Positions 50,866 to 60,938 are shown, counted from the first letter of the stretch. The stretch: 64,000 nt of DNA from Ferdinandcohnia sp047246645 (GCF_047246645.1 NZ_JBFOKR010000005.1:186001-250000); one strand, 5' to 3'. Made by a program: numbers and translations. The notes: generated by a model from the sequence alone, not told the origin.

Positions 50866-50952
50866 AAATTTTTAACAGTAATTCTCATATTGATTCTAAA
50901 ACCTACATTCTGTACACTTAAGTAAGCTAATTTTAGAAAAGGTGAGACTCAA

Positions 50953-52470
50953 ATGCGTATTTTATTTACTGGGCTAGAGGATGAAAGATTTAGTAGACCC
51001 CTTCAGCTAATTACTAATCTTTTTTATGAAGAAAGTGAGCTTTCGATCACGACATTAGCGGATCCTGAGCTTATTATAGATATTCAATATTCAATTGCTG
51101 ATTCGATTATAACTGCCCATGCAAAGCTTACAGAAATCGCAACTGGTAACATGTATGAAGGAAACTATTCAAAGGAATTTCCTCCGTTTGAAACAGAAAA
51201 AGAAATGTTTAAGAAAGTAAAAAGTGCTGTTTCCCATGTGTATGTAACTGTCTTACAGGAACTGACAGGAGTTATCCAACCTTGGGGAATCTTAACAGGT
51301 ATCCGACCAACAAAGCTCCTCCATAAAAAGCGTAACGCAGGCGTTTCGTATGAGGAGGCACATAAAGAATTAAAAGAAGACTATCTAATTACGGATGAAA
51401 AAATAGAATTGATGCAGCAAATTGTAGAGCGACAGTTAACAATGGTTCCAGATTTATATGACCTTCAAAAAGAAGTTAGTATTTATATAGGTATTCCATT
51501 TTGCCCTACGAAATGTGCCTATTGTACCTTCCCTGCATATGCAATAAACGGAAGACAAGGTTCTGTGAATTCATTTTTAGGCGGACTTCACTATGAAATG
51601 CGTGAAATCGGTCGATGGTTGAAAGAAAATAGAATTAAAATTACCACTGTCTATTATGGCGGAGGTACACCAACAAGCATAACTGCCGAAGAAATGGACA
51701 TGCTTTATGAAGAAATGTATGAGTCATTTCCAGATGTGAAGGACATCCGAGAAATTACTGTGGAAGCAGGAAGACCAGACACCATTACACCTGAAAAGCT
51801 TGATGTTCTTAAAAAGTGGAATATAGACAGAATCAGTATCAACCCACAATCGTATATTCAAGAAACCCTAAAAGCAATTGGACGTCATCATACGGTTGAT
51901 GAAACGATAGAAAAGTTCCATTTGGCACGTAAGATGGGTATGAATAATATAAATATGGATTTGATTATTGGTTTACCTGGAGAAGGTGTTGAAGAGTTTA
52001 ACTATACTCTCTCGGAAACTGAAAAATTAATGCCTGAATCTTTAACAGTGCACACTTTATCATTTAAACGTGCATCTGAAATGACAAGAAATAAAGATAA
52101 ATACAAGGTTGCAGGACGAGAAGAAATCACACAAATGATGGACAATGCTTCTACTTGGACGCAGGAACATGGCTATGTGCCATATTACCTGTATCGTATG
52201 AAAAACATTCTCGGTAATTTAGAAAATGTCGGCTATGCTCTTCCAGGTCAAGAAAGCATCTACAATATTATGATCATGGAGGAACAACAGACTATTATCG
52301 GTTTAGGTTGTGGAGCAGCAAGTAAATTTATTGAGCCAGACACAGGCAAAATCACACAATTTGCAAACCCGAAAGACCCAAAAACCTATAACGATAGTTT
52401 TGCTGAGTATACTGAAAAGAAACTAAATATCCTCAATGACTTGTTCAAAGTACCAAGCTCTCATTCTTAA
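50953..52470 (+). CDS. hemZ: Oxygen-independent coproporphyrinogen III oxidase-like HemZ
   Basis: 505 residues. The radical SAM motif CPTKCAYC lies at about residues 182-189 and the SAM contacts GGGTPTS and NINMDLIIGLPGE follow, in the HemN family order. An N-terminal extension of about 160 residues is specific to HemZ. It would decarboxylate coproporphyrinogen III without oxygen in haem synthesis, though some HemN-like proteins have other roles. Ribosome site AAAAGGTGAG. Confidence 0.9.
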   Translation: MRILFTGLEDERFSRPLQLITNLFYEESELSITTLADPELIIDIQYSIADSIITAHAKLTEIATGNMYEGNYSKEFPPFETEKEMFKKVKSAVSHVYVTVLQELTGVIQPWGILTGIRPTKLLHKKRNAGVSYEEAHKELKEDYLITDEKIELMQQIVERQLTMVPDLYDLQKEVSIYIGIPFCPTKCAYCTFPAYAINGRQGSVNSFLGGLHYEMREIGRWLKENRIKITTVYYGGGTPTSITAEEMDMLYEEMYESFPDVKDIREITVEAGRPDTITPEKLDVLKKWNIDRISINPQSYIQETLKAIGRHHTVDETIEKFHLARKMGMNNINMDLIIGLPGEGVEEFNYTLSETEKLMPESLTVHTLSFKRASEMTRNKDKYKVAGREEITQMMDNASTWTQEHGYVPYYLYRMKNILGNLENVGYALPGQESIYNIMIMEEQQTIIGLGCGAASKFIEPDTGKITQFANPKDPKTYNDSFAEYTEKKLNILNDLFKVPSSHS

Positions 52471-52487
52471 GAATGGGAGTTTTTTAT
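52456..52487 (+). terminator. Terminator overlapping hemZ stop
   Basis: CTCTCATTCTT / AAGAATGGGAG stem with TTTTTT tail; the left arm is inside the last codons of hemZ. Confidence 0.85.
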
Positions 52488-52575
52488 TTAAAAATACGAT
52501 TCTAAAGAAAAATCGGCATGAAACTACTGCTCAAAAAATACTATAAAAAGAACGAAAGTATAGGAGGAAACTAGG

Positions 52576-53076
52576 ATGACTCTTACTACAAAAGAAGTAT
52601 TAATTGCTCAATTTTCAGCAAGCATTGACCAACCGAATTGGTTTGTGCCACTTAAAAATGTTTTAGCAGAAGTAACACGATCACAAGCAATGAAAAAAGT
52701 AGGTGCTGAAAATTCAATTTGGGAGATTGTGGCTCACCTAACTTTTTGGAATGACCGTTATTTACAACGATTTAAAGGCAACCAACTTGAAGAATCAATG
52801 ATCTCTAGTAATGATGACACTTTTACCTTTCTAGAAGAAGGAGAAGATAGCTGGAGAAGAGCTGTTGAAAAGTTGTTGTTTGTAATGGAAGATTGGAGAA
52901 ATACTCTCAAGAATGCAGATGATGAGAAACTAGAAAGTAGAGTAAGACCAGATCTAGAAGGGGACTGGAACACGACCATTGCAAATATCAACATTCATAA
53001 CTCCTACCATATTGGGCAGATTCTTCATAACCTCAAGCAGCAGGGAGTATGGAATCCCAAAAACGGTGTTCATTAA
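52576..53076 (+). CDS. DinB family protein
   Basis: 166 residues, four-helix DinB/YfiT-like bundle. Likely metal ligands are histidines in IVAHLTFWNDRY and in NIHNSYHIGQILHNL. The group includes thiol-dependent transferases and stress proteins (bacillithiol S-transferase relatives). Substrate unknown. Ribosome site TAGGAGGAAA. Monocistronic by spacing. Confidence 0.85.
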   Translation: MTLTTKEVLIAQFSASIDQPNWFVPLKNVLAEVTRSQAMKKVGAENSIWEIVAHLTFWNDRYLQRFKGNQLEESMISSNDDTFTFLEEGEDSWRRAVEKLLFVMEDWRNTLKNADDEKLESRVRPDLEGDWNTTIANINIHNSYHIGQILHNLKQQGVWNPKNGVH

Positions 53077-53221
53077 CATAGGGGGTATAGATAAAACTCT
53101 TTTACAATAAAAAACTGAAAAGTTAAAAAATTAAAAGGGATTTTCTCCTATGATGAGGAATTAATCTAGTACTAGACATCATAAAGATTAACTGATTAGT
53201 ACTTTCAATTTCCGAATTTTT

Positions 53222-53235
53222 TGTAAGCGTTTTCT
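53222..53235 (+). promoter_or_regulatory. cre-like site (CcpA) before the acyl-CoA operon
   Basis: TGTAAGCGTTTTCT matches the catabolite-responsive element consensus (TGWAAGCGNTWNCA) except the last base. It lies 24 bases before the first start codon, a position suited to repression. Confidence 0.6.
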
Positions 53236-53259
53236 GGTAACTTAAAAAGGGGGATTTAT

Positions 53260-54822
53260 ATGTACGTTAGCATAGGTACTCTATTCGAACAGACAGTTAG
53301 CAAATTTCCAAAGAAAGAAGCACTAGTTGACCGAACAAAAGGAATCCGCTGGACATATCATCAATGGAATGAAGAAGTGAATAAACTAGCAAATGCATTT
53401 ATTGCTTCTGGTGTAAAGAAAGGCGACCGGGTTTCTACCTACCTTTTTAACAATAGTGAACTGGCAACTACTTTTTTTGCTTGCACCAAAATTGGCGCAA
53501 TCTTAAACCCTATTAACTTTAGATTAAAGTCTCAGGAAATCGCATATATTTTACAAGATGCAAAGCCAAAGGTATTTTTATTTGAAAAAGTCTTAGAGCC
53601 AAACATTGCTCCAATTGCAGAAGAATACCCACAAACATCGTTTTGGTCAATTGATGATGTTACCCCAACCTATGCTGTTAACTACCATGAACGAGTTAGT
53701 CAAGCTTCTACGAAGTCACCTCAAGTTACCGTTTCAGAAGATGATGTATATGCGATTATGTACACAAGTGGTACCACTGGTAAACCCAAAGGGGTTATGC
53801 ACCGCCATCGTGATATGGTTGAGCAGAGCATGACATGTATAGCGGCAAAGCGGCTTACACATAATGACCGAGGCTTAGTAACAGCACCGATGTTTCACTG
53901 TGCAGAGCTTCATTGCTGTTTTTTACCTCGAGTCCATGTAGGAGCAAGTAATGTGATTATCCACCATTTTGAACCTAAGCAAGTACTGCAAAGCATTCAG
54001 GAAGAGAAGATTACGGTTATGTTTGGAGCTCCGACCATGTGGAATATGATTCTACAGGAAAATCTAGAAAACTATGATATCTCCTCGTTACGCCTTGGAT
54101 TATATGGTGCAGCACCGATGGCGCCGGTATTAGTCAAAGCATGTAAAGAAAAGCTTGGCGTTAATTTAATCCAAGCATACGGTATGACAGAAATGGGACC
54201 GGCTATTACGTTCCTTACTGAGGATGAACAACTTACAAAAGCAGGTTCTGCAGGCAAAGCTTGTTTTAATCATGAGGTACGTGTTGTGAGACCAACTGAA
54301 GATGGACCATCAGACCCCGAGGATATGTTACCTCCATATGAAGTCGGAGAGATTATCGTTAGAGGACCAAGTATGATGGTGGGGTATTTTAATAGAGAAG
54401 AAGCAACTGAGAAGTCATTATATAAAGGGTGGTATCATTCTGGTGATTTAGGATATTTCGATGATGATGGCTATCTTTATGTAGCAGATCGTGTTGACGA
54501 TATGGTAATCAGTGGCGGGGAAAATGTATACCCACGAGAAGTGGAGGATGTCTTATATGAACATGAAGGTGTCCTGGATGTTGCAGTTTTAGGGGAACCT
54601 CATGAAAAATGGGGTGAATTAGTTATAGCAGTTGTTGTGAAAAAGGATCCCCAGGTAACTGAACATGAACTTGATTCATTTTGTAAAAATAGTGATAAAT
54701 TAGCGGGTTATAAGAGACCGCGTAAGTATATATTTGTAGACGAACTGCCACGTAATGCGAGTGGGAAAATACAAAAGTTTTTATTACGTCAGCAATTCAC
54801 AGGCGATACAGCAAAAGCGTAA
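53260..54822 (+). CDS. Long/medium-chain acyl-CoA synthetase
   Basis: 520 residues of the ANL superfamily: P-loop YTSGTTGKPKG (about 167-177), AYGMTEMGPA, HSGDLGYFDDDGYLY, DRVDDMVISGGENVYP and the catalytic lysine near the end in NASGKIQK. It activates a carboxylic acid with ATP and CoA. First gene of a four-gene acyl-CoA operon. Ribosome site AAAGGGGG. Confidence 0.9.
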   Translation: MYVSIGTLFEQTVSKFPKKEALVDRTKGIRWTYHQWNEEVNKLANAFIASGVKKGDRVSTYLFNNSELATTFFACTKIGAILNPINFRLKSQEIAYILQDAKPKVFLFEKVLEPNIAPIAEEYPQTSFWSIDDVTPTYAVNYHERVSQASTKSPQVTVSEDDVYAIMYTSGTTGKPKGVMHRHRDMVEQSMTCIAAKRLTHNDRGLVTAPMFHCAELHCCFLPRVHVGASNVIIHHFEPKQVLQSIQEEKITVMFGAPTMWNMILQENLENYDISSLRLGLYGAAPMAPVLVKACKEKLGVNLIQAYGMTEMGPAITFLTEDEQLTKAGSAGKACFNHEVRVVRPTEDGPSDPEDMLPPYEVGEIIVRGPSMMVGYFNREEATEKSLYKGWYHSGDLGYFDDDGYLYVADRVDDMVISGGENVYPREVEDVLYEHEGVLDVAVLGEPHEKWGELVIAVVVKKDPQVTEHELDSFCKNSDKLAGYKRPRKYIFVDELPRNASGKIQKFLLRQQFTGDTAKA

Positions 54823-54841
54823 AAAGTAGGAGGCAACAATA

Positions 54842-55981
54842 ATGACAGCGCGTTACTTACAAGAAGAGCATCATATACTACGTGATGCATTTCGAAAGTT
54901 CTTAGAAAAAGAAGCATATCCTTTTTTTAATCAATGGGAGAAAGACGGAATCATTCCAAGATCATTCTGGTCAAAGATGGGAGAGAATGGTTTCCTTTGT
55001 CCATGGGTAGATGAAAAATATGGCGGGTTACAAGCTGATTTTGGTTATTCAGTTGTTATTAATGAAGAACTTGAAAAAGTTGGAGCAAGCATGGTAGGGA
55101 TTGGTCTACATAACGATATTGTAGTACCGTACCTCAACGAATATGGAACAGAAGAACAAAAGAAGAAATGGTTGCCTAAATGTATTTCTGGTGAATTCAT
55201 AACAGCCATAGCCATGACTGAGCCGGGAGCAGGTTCAGATTTGGCAGGTATCAAAACAACAGCTATAAAAGATGGTGACCACTATATAGTGAACGGCCAA
55301 AAGACTTTTATTACAAATGGCATACATGCTGACCTTGTTGTCGTAGTTTGTAAAACAAATCCTAAAGAAAGACATAAGGGAATCAGTTTATTAGTAATTG
55401 AAAAAGATACACCTGGTTTTTCAAGAGGAAGAAAATTAGAGAAAATCGGTCTCCATTCACAGGACACAGCTGAGTTGATTTTTGAGGATGCGAGAGTACC
55501 TGCTGAGAATCTATTAGGAGTAGAAGGTAAAGGATTTTATTATCTTATGCAACAGTTACAGCAGGAACGATTAATTGTGGCTCTCTCTGGACAAATCGCC
55601 GCCGAAACTATGTTGAAGCTAACTGTTAAATACGTAAAAGAGAGAGAAGCATTTGGCCAGTCGATTAGTAAATTCCAAACTGTTCAATTTAGACTAGCTG
55701 AAATGGCAACAGAAATTGAAATTGGCCGAACGTTTATAGATGATTTGATTGAACAACATATGGCTGGTAAGGATGTAGTTACAAAAGTATCAATGGCAAA
55801 ATGGTGGCTAACAGATCTGGCTAAAAAAGTAGCAGCAGAATGTATGCAGTTGCATGGTGGTTATGGATATATGGAAGAATATGAGATTGCCAGAAGGTAT
55901 CGAGATACGCCAGTTTCTGCTATTTATGCGGGAACGAACGAAATCATGAAAACAATTATCGTAAAAAACATGGGGCTTTAA
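54842..55981 (+). CDS. Acyl-CoA dehydrogenase
   Basis: 379 residues, standard ACAD length. AMTEPGAGSDLAGIKTTA and FITNGIHADLVVVV form the FAD/substrate region, ERLIVALSGQIAAE and QLHGGYGYMEEYEIARRYRD the C-terminal bundle. The likely catalytic base is the Glu in YAGTNEIMK. It introduces the 2,3 double bond of an acyl-CoA, passing electrons to ETF. It lies 19 bases after the synthetase gene and 3 bases before the CoA-transferase. Confidence 0.93.
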   Translation: MTARYLQEEHHILRDAFRKFLEKEAYPFFNQWEKDGIIPRSFWSKMGENGFLCPWVDEKYGGLQADFGYSVVINEELEKVGASMVGIGLHNDIVVPYLNEYGTEEQKKKWLPKCISGEFITAIAMTEPGAGSDLAGIKTTAIKDGDHYIVNGQKTFITNGIHADLVVVVCKTNPKERHKGISLLVIEKDTPGFSRGRKLEKIGLHSQDTAELIFEDARVPAENLLGVEGKGFYYLMQQLQQERLIVALSGQIAAETMLKLTVKYVKEREAFGQSISKFQTVQFRLAEMATEIEIGRTFIDDLIEQHMAGKDVVTKVSMAKWWLTDLAKKVAAECMQLHGGYGYMEEYEIARRYRDTPVSAIYAGTNEIMKTIIVKNMGL

Positions 55982-55984
55982 AAC

Positions 55985-57094
55985 ATGTACTTAAAAGGGA
56001 GAACAGTCCTAGACTTCTCACAATATATCCCAGGTCCTTATGCGGCGTTAAGATTAGCAGACTTTGGGGCAACTGTCATCAAAGTCGAGCCTCCTAATGG
56101 AGAGCTTGCTCGTGCAAAAATGGGTCCACCGGATGAACAAGGAATTGTATTTGAGGCAAACAATGCTTCTAAACAAAGCATTACAGTCAATTTAAAAAGT
56201 GAAGGCGGGTTAGAACGAGCTTTTGAGTTAATAAAAAGTGCCGATGTACTTATAGAAAGTTTTAGACCAGGAGTAATGAAAAGACTTGGACTTGACTATG
56301 AATCTGTGAGCAAAGCCAATGAAAAAATTATCTATTGTTCTATTTCAGGCTATGGGCTTGTGGGAAAGGAAGCAACTCTAGGTAGTCATGATATAAATTA
56401 TCTATCACTAACAGGTGTCCTTTCCCAATTGAAGGATCATAAAGGGAGACCAATACATCCATCGTTAACACTCGCAGATCATCTAGGAGGAATGGCTGCA
56501 TCTGAAAGCATACTAGCTGCATTATTTGCAAGAGGGCAAACAGGGAGAGGAACATATATCGATGTTTCACTAGTAGATGCGTTGTTAGGATTAATGAATA
56601 ATCATTTTGTCCTAGCACATAAAACAGGAAAGCAAAATGGAATTACAGCTTTAGCAGGTACCATTGTTTCGTATGCTATCTATGAAACTAGCGATCACAG
56701 GTATGTTAGTCTAGGCGCTTTAGAGAAAAAGTTTTGGGAGAACTTCTGTAATGCTTGTGAAAAACCTGAATGGATAAAAACTCAATATTCTTACGCAAAT
56801 CTAGAGAATCCTACCTTCATGGAACTAACTAATCTTTTTAAAAGCAAAACTCTAGCAGAATGGAGTGAGTTTGCTGAAGAGGTAGATTGCTGCCTTGCAC
56901 CAGTACTTGAAGCCACAGAAGCAATGAATAGGTACGGCAGTGGAGTTCGTCAGATGATTGTAAAGGATAAAGAGAGTGTCCAGGTTGCAACTCGATATGA
57001 GCAGGATTTTGTAGTAAGAAGAACGAGTGCTCCAGCGTTAGGAGAGCATAGTGAAAAAATCATCCAAGGACTGGCTAAAAAGAAAAGTCTTTAA
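55985..57094 (+). CDS. CaiB/BaiF family III CoA-transferase
   Basis: 369 residues, family III: GRTVLDFSQYIPGPYAALRLADFGATVIKVEPP at the N-terminus, ADVLIESFRPGVMKRLGLDY, and the catalytic Asp in LADHLGG. It would move CoA between a donor thioester and a carboxylic acid. Closely packed between the dehydrogenase and a second ligase; the exact substrate cannot be read. Its start ATG lies 3 bases after the dehydrogenase stop with AAACATG context and no strong ribosome site, so coupling is likely. Confidence 0.88.
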   Translation: MYLKGRTVLDFSQYIPGPYAALRLADFGATVIKVEPPNGELARAKMGPPDEQGIVFEANNASKQSITVNLKSEGGLERAFELIKSADVLIESFRPGVMKRLGLDYESVSKANEKIIYCSISGYGLVGKEATLGSHDINYLSLTGVLSQLKDHKGRPIHPSLTLADHLGGMAASESILAALFARGQTGRGTYIDVSLVDALLGLMNNHFVLAHKTGKQNGITALAGTIVSYAIYETSDHRYVSLGALEKKFWENFCNACEKPEWIKTQYSYANLENPTFMELTNLFKSKTLAEWSEFAEEVDCCLAPVLEATEAMNRYGSGVRQMIVKDKESVQVATRYEQDFVVRRTSAPALGEHSEKIIQGLAKKKSL

Positions 57095-57119
57095 ATACAT
57101 TTTATGGAGGAATGTAAGT

Positions 57120-58739
57120 ATGATGAATGTACCGTTGCTTGTTTCTTCTATGTTAGAACGCGCAGAAAAGTATTATCCAAAGAAAACAGTTGTCACAAGG
57201 ACATCTACTGGAATTGTGACTCACACGTATAAGGAAATAGGCGAGAGAACAAGGAAACTTTCAAGTGCTCTCCACAAATTAGGGGTAGCCAAAGGAGAAC
57301 GTGTGGGTACTCTTGCGTGGAACCATCACCGCCATCTGGAGACGTATTTTGCTATTCCTGGGGTAGGTGCTGTTTTACATACCATTAATATTCGACTATC
57401 ACCTGCTCATATATCCTATATAGTGAATCATGCAGAAGATAAAATTTTATTTGTAGATGATGATTTGCTACCTTTGATTGAAAAAATAAAAGACGAACTA
57501 CAAACGGTAGAAGCCTTCGTTATTATGACTGATAAGGAAGACTTACCAGAAACTACCCTTGAGCCAGTCTATCATTATGAGCAACTCATTAGTGAAGGGA
57601 ACCCATCATTTGAATTCGAAAAAGATATTGATGAAAATGACCCGGTTGGGATGTGCTATACTTCTGCAACTACAGGTAATCCAAAAGGTGTGATCTATTC
57701 TCATCGTGGAGTTGTCTTACATAGTATGGCCCTTGGACTTGCAGACAGCTCCGGTTTATCTGAAAGTGATATAGCAATGCCAGTTGTGCCAATGTTCCAT
57801 GTAAATGCATGGGGAATTCCGTTTGCTGCCACATGGTTTGGTACGACACAAATAATGCCAGGACCTTATTTTACACCAAAAATTATTGCGGAACTAATTG
57901 AATCACAAAAAGTCACAATTACAGCAGGGGTACCAACCATTTGGTTAGGACTTCTGAATGAACTAGAGCAAGGAAACTATGACACTAGTAGTTTAACTCG
58001 TATCTTATGTGGAGGTTCTGCAGCACCTAAGGGGCTTATTAAAGCATTCGAGTCAAAATATAAAATTCCATTTATTCATGCGTATGGCATGACTGAAACA
58101 ACGCCTCTTGTTGTACTATCTCGCTTAAAGAGCTACCAAAATGATTTGTCTGATGAAGACAAATTGGAAATTCGGTCAAAACAAGGTTCACTAGTCCCTC
58201 TTGTAGATATGAAGGTGGTTGGACCTGATGGTGAAGTAGCTTGGGATGGCAAAGAAATGGGAGAACTTCTATTAAGAGGAAACTGGATTGCAGATGAATA
58301 TTATAAGGATGAGAGAACCAAAGATGCTTTTAGAGATGGCTGGTTACATACCGGGGATGTTGTAACAGTTGATGAAGAAGGAATTGTAAAAATTGTCGAC
58401 CGTACAAAGGACTTAATTAAGAGCGGTGGGGAATGGATTTCATCAGTCGATATTGAGAATGCTCTGATGGCTCATGATGCGGTATTTGAGGCTGCTGTTA
58501 TCGCTGTTCCTCATGAAAGATGGCAGGAACGACCACTTGCATGTGTTGTTTTAAAAGATACTGCTAAAGATACAACGACTAAAGAAGATCTTTATGAGTT
58601 CTTAAAACCTCAATTTGCAAAGTGGTGGCTACCAGACGATATTGTCTTTATGAACGAGATACCAAAAACTTCTGTAGGAAAGTTTTTAAAGAGAGCTTTA
58701 CGAGACCAATTGAAGGAACATCTATCAGAAATGAAGTAG
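57120..58739 (+). CDS. Fatty-acid-CoA ligase (medium-chain type)
   Basis: 539 residues, ANL fold: P-loop YTSATTGNPKGVIYSHRG (Ala replaces Gly in SGTTG), AYGMTETTPLV, HTGDVVTVDEEG, KSGGEWISSVDIE and the C-terminal catalytic lysine in TSVGKFLKR. Sequence type resembles AlkK/LcfB-like ligases. I start at ATG 57120 (GGAGG 9 bases upstream); the frame extends back into the previous gene but without a ribosome site. Last gene of the operon. Confidence 0.9.
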   Translation: MMNVPLLVSSMLERAEKYYPKKTVVTRTSTGIVTHTYKEIGERTRKLSSALHKLGVAKGERVGTLAWNHHRHLETYFAIPGVGAVLHTINIRLSPAHISYIVNHAEDKILFVDDDLLPLIEKIKDELQTVEAFVIMTDKEDLPETTLEPVYHYEQLISEGNPSFEFEKDIDENDPVGMCYTSATTGNPKGVIYSHRGVVLHSMALGLADSSGLSESDIAMPVVPMFHVNAWGIPFAATWFGTTQIMPGPYFTPKIIAELIESQKVTITAGVPTIWLGLLNELEQGNYDTSSLTRILCGGSAAPKGLIKAFESKYKIPFIHAYGMTETTPLVVLSRLKSYQNDLSDEDKLEIRSKQGSLVPLVDMKVVGPDGEVAWDGKEMGELLLRGNWIADEYYKDERTKDAFRDGWLHTGDVVTVDEEGIVKIVDRTKDLIKSGGEWISSVDIENALMAHDAVFEAAVIAVPHERWQERPLACVVLKDTAKDTTTKEDLYEFLKPQFAKWWLPDDIVFMNEIPKTSVGKFLKRALRDQLKEHLSEMK

Positions 58740-58745
58740 TAATGC

Positions 58746-58770
58746 ACGGCCATCCATCTTCAGTGGATGG
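58746..58770 (+). terminator. Possible terminator after the acyl-CoA operon
   Basis: GCCATCCA / TGGATGGC stem, but the tail (TTAAACTA) is poor in T, so termination may be weak. Confidence 0.5.
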
Positions 58771-58850
58771 CTTAAACTATTAGAAAATTATTTCTATTAT
58801 ACTTATATAATTGTATAATGGAAACAAATAACAAACAGGGGGTAGTAAAA

Positions 58851-59639
58851 ATGGCAACTCAACAAAGTGAAACTGTTTTTTTACATATCGATAATAGAGT
58901 AGCTCATGTCACTCTTAATCGTCCTCAAGCAATTAATGCAATGGATGTCACGATGTTAAATGAACTTGTACAAACGTTAAAAGAGGTAGCATCCAACGAT
59001 GAAGTAAGCATTGTTATTTTGTCTGGAAGTGGGCGAGGTTTTTCGGCTGGTGGAGATATCAAAACGATGCTAAGCTCTACTGATGAAAGTGCATTTGGAC
59101 CAGTAATGGATACTATTTCAGAACTTATGACAACGCTTTATACAATGCCGAAACTAGTGATAAGTGCAATTCATGGACCAGCTGCGGGACTAGGACTCAG
59201 TTTTGCGCTTGCTGCAGATTATATTATTGCTGATAGACATTCCATTTTAGCAATGAATTTTATTGGAATCGCTTTAATTCCAGATGGTGGTGGACACTTC
59301 TTCCTACAAAGAAGACTTGGAGAAGCTAAGGCGAAGCAAGTCATCTGGGAAGGAAAACAAATGTCTCCTGAGGAAGCGCTATCAATCGGGTTAATCGATG
59401 AAGTGGCTGACGATGACTTACAAGGCGCAGTTTTACAAAAGGTTGGAAAATGGTTAAAGAAACCGGTGAAAGCAATGGTACAAACAAAAACAATTTTTAA
59501 CCAGGTTCACTTACCAGAACTTAAGACAATACTAGAATTAGAGAAACAAGGACAACAGGAAATGCGAAATACAGAGGACCATCAAGAGGGCGTAAGGGCT
59601 TTTCTAGAAAAGCGTAAGCCAACATTTGTAGGGAAATAA
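58851..59639 (+). CDS. yhaR: Enoyl-CoA hydratase/isomerase family protein YhaR
   Basis: 262 residues, crotonase fold: NRPQAINAMDVTML, the oxyanion hole regions SGSGRGFSAGGDIKTM and HGPAAGLGLSFALAADY, and FIGIALIPDGGG. The isomerase/hydratase glutamates are not both evident, so the reaction is uncertain. ATG 58851 is chosen because GGGGGTAG precedes it. Placed before yhaQ as in B. subtilis; it may complete the beta-oxidation set encoded just upstream. Confidence 0.88.
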   Translation: MATQQSETVFLHIDNRVAHVTLNRPQAINAMDVTMLNELVQTLKEVASNDEVSIVILSGSGRGFSAGGDIKTMLSSTDESAFGPVMDTISELMTTLYTMPKLVISAIHGPAAGLGLSFALAADYIIADRHSILAMNFIGIALIPDGGGHFFLQRRLGEAKAKQVIWEGKQMSPEEALSIGLIDEVADDDLQGAVLQKVGKWLKKPVKAMVQTKTIFNQVHLPELKTILELEKQGQQEMRNTEDHQEGVRAFLEKRKPTFVGK

Positions 59640-59648
59640 GTAGTAAAA

Positions 59649-59680
59649 GAAAAAGGTTACCAATGGGTAACCTTTTTCTT
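59649..59680. terminator. Bidirectional terminator
   Basis: AAAAAGGTTACC / GGTAACCTTTTT stem between yhaR and the converging small gene. Confidence 0.88.
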
Positions 59681-59862
59681 TAACGATGGAATAAAATTAG
59701 TTTCCCTGCAGAGCTTGTGCAGCGGTGCGTCGCTTCCAAATAGTTGTTCTCCTGCAACTTTTTTTCGCCTATTTCTTTCGCTTCTTTTTCAGATGCTGCC
59801 TCGAAGGATTCCTCTAAAAGCATTTCTCCAGATTTATCAAATACAGTTAAAACGTAATTCAT
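59680..59862 (-). CDS. Small alpha/beta protein of unknown function
   Basis: 60 residues: an N-terminal strand MNYVLTVFDKSGEMLL, helix FEAASEKEAKEIGEKKL, then a terminal strand GKLILFHR with LEATHRCTSS. The pattern recalls YhzC-like small proteins of Bacillus, without certainty. Ribosome site AAAGGAGAT is strong. Confidence 0.65.
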   Translation of the reverse strand: MNYVLTVFDKSGEMLLEESFEAASEKEAKEIGEKKLQENNYLEATHRCTSSAGKLILFHR

Positions 59863-60038
59863 TTCATTAATCTCCTTTTGTATAAAAATTCTGATACTTA
59901 AAGTTTAGTAGATAGCCAGGCTTGATGCAACAATTATGATATAGGCCATGGTAGCTTTTTATATGGAAAAAGTTGTAGAAAAATGAAACCAAAAGTACAT
60001 TTAAACGTACTACCTAATGGGAGAAGGAGGAGACGAAA

Positions 60039-60938
60039 ATGGCATTACAACTAGAAAATGTTACAAAGCGTTTTGGAAAGTTTACAGCAGTAGATCATTT
60101 ATCTATTGAAATACCTGAAAAGGAAATGTTTGGATTTCTAGGTGCGAACGGTGCTGGAAAAACGACAACGTTTCGTATGATTCTTGGATTACTAGACGCT
60201 ACTGAAGGCCGTATTTCATGGGACGGTAAAAAGATTAATTATGATACGAGTCATCTAATAGGATACTTACCTGAGGAAAGAGGACTATATCCGAAAATGA
60301 AGGTTCGAGATCAACTAGTCTATTTAGCTAGATTGCGTGGTATGGAAAAACAGGAAATCCTGAAACAAATTGATTATTGGTTAGAAAGATTTAAAGTTCC
60401 TGAATATGCTACAAAAAAAGTCGAGGAGCTTTCAAAAGGAAATCAGCAAAAAATTCAATTCATAGCGTCAGTGATTCATAAGCCAAAACTTCTAATTTTA
60501 GACGAACCATTCAGTGGACTTGACCCTGTCAATGTAGAGCTCTTAAAAGAAGCAGTTGTAGATTTAAAAAATGAAGGAACATCAATCGTGTTCTCTAGTC
60601 ATCGTATGGAGCATGTAGAAGAGTTATGTGAACATCTATGTATTATGCATCATGGAAAGCCTGTTGTGCATGGATCTCTAAAAGAAATTAAACGCTCTTT
60701 TGGTAAGAAAAATGTAATCGTTCATGCAGATTTTGATATTAGTCATCTGAAAAGTATTCCTGGTGTAACGAAAGCAAAGGAAACGGCAGAAGGACTTCAC
60801 CTTCAGGTAGAGAGTGAGCAAATATCCCAAAAAATATTAGAATCAATCTCTGGTAAAGGTTTTGTAAGAAAGTTCGTACTCGAGGAACCATCCCTCAACG
60901 ATATCTTTATTGAGAAAGTGGGTGCTTCCTATGAATAA
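60039..60938 (+). CDS. yhaQ: ABC exporter ATPase YhaQ (NatA-like)
   Basis: 299 residues: Walker A GANGAGKTT, Q-loop YLPEERGLYPKM, signature LSKGNQQK, Walker B LLILDEPFSGLD, H-loop SSHRMEHVE. The C-terminal 90 residues are a NatA-type regulatory part. It energises the YhaP permease encoded next; the pair resembles the NatAB sodium exporter. Ribosome site GGAGAAGGAGGAG. Confidence 0.93.
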   Translation: MALQLENVTKRFGKFTAVDHLSIEIPEKEMFGFLGANGAGKTTTFRMILGLLDATEGRISWDGKKINYDTSHLIGYLPEERGLYPKMKVRDQLVYLARLRGMEKQEILKQIDYWLERFKVPEYATKKVEELSKGNQQKIQFIASVIHKPKLLILDEPFSGLDPVNVELLKEAVVDLKNEGTSIVFSSHRMEHVEELCEHLCIMHHGKPVVHGSLKEIKRSFGKKNVIVHADFDISHLKSIPGVTKAKETAEGLHLQVESEQISQKILESISGKGFVRKFVLEEPSLNDIFIEKVGASYE

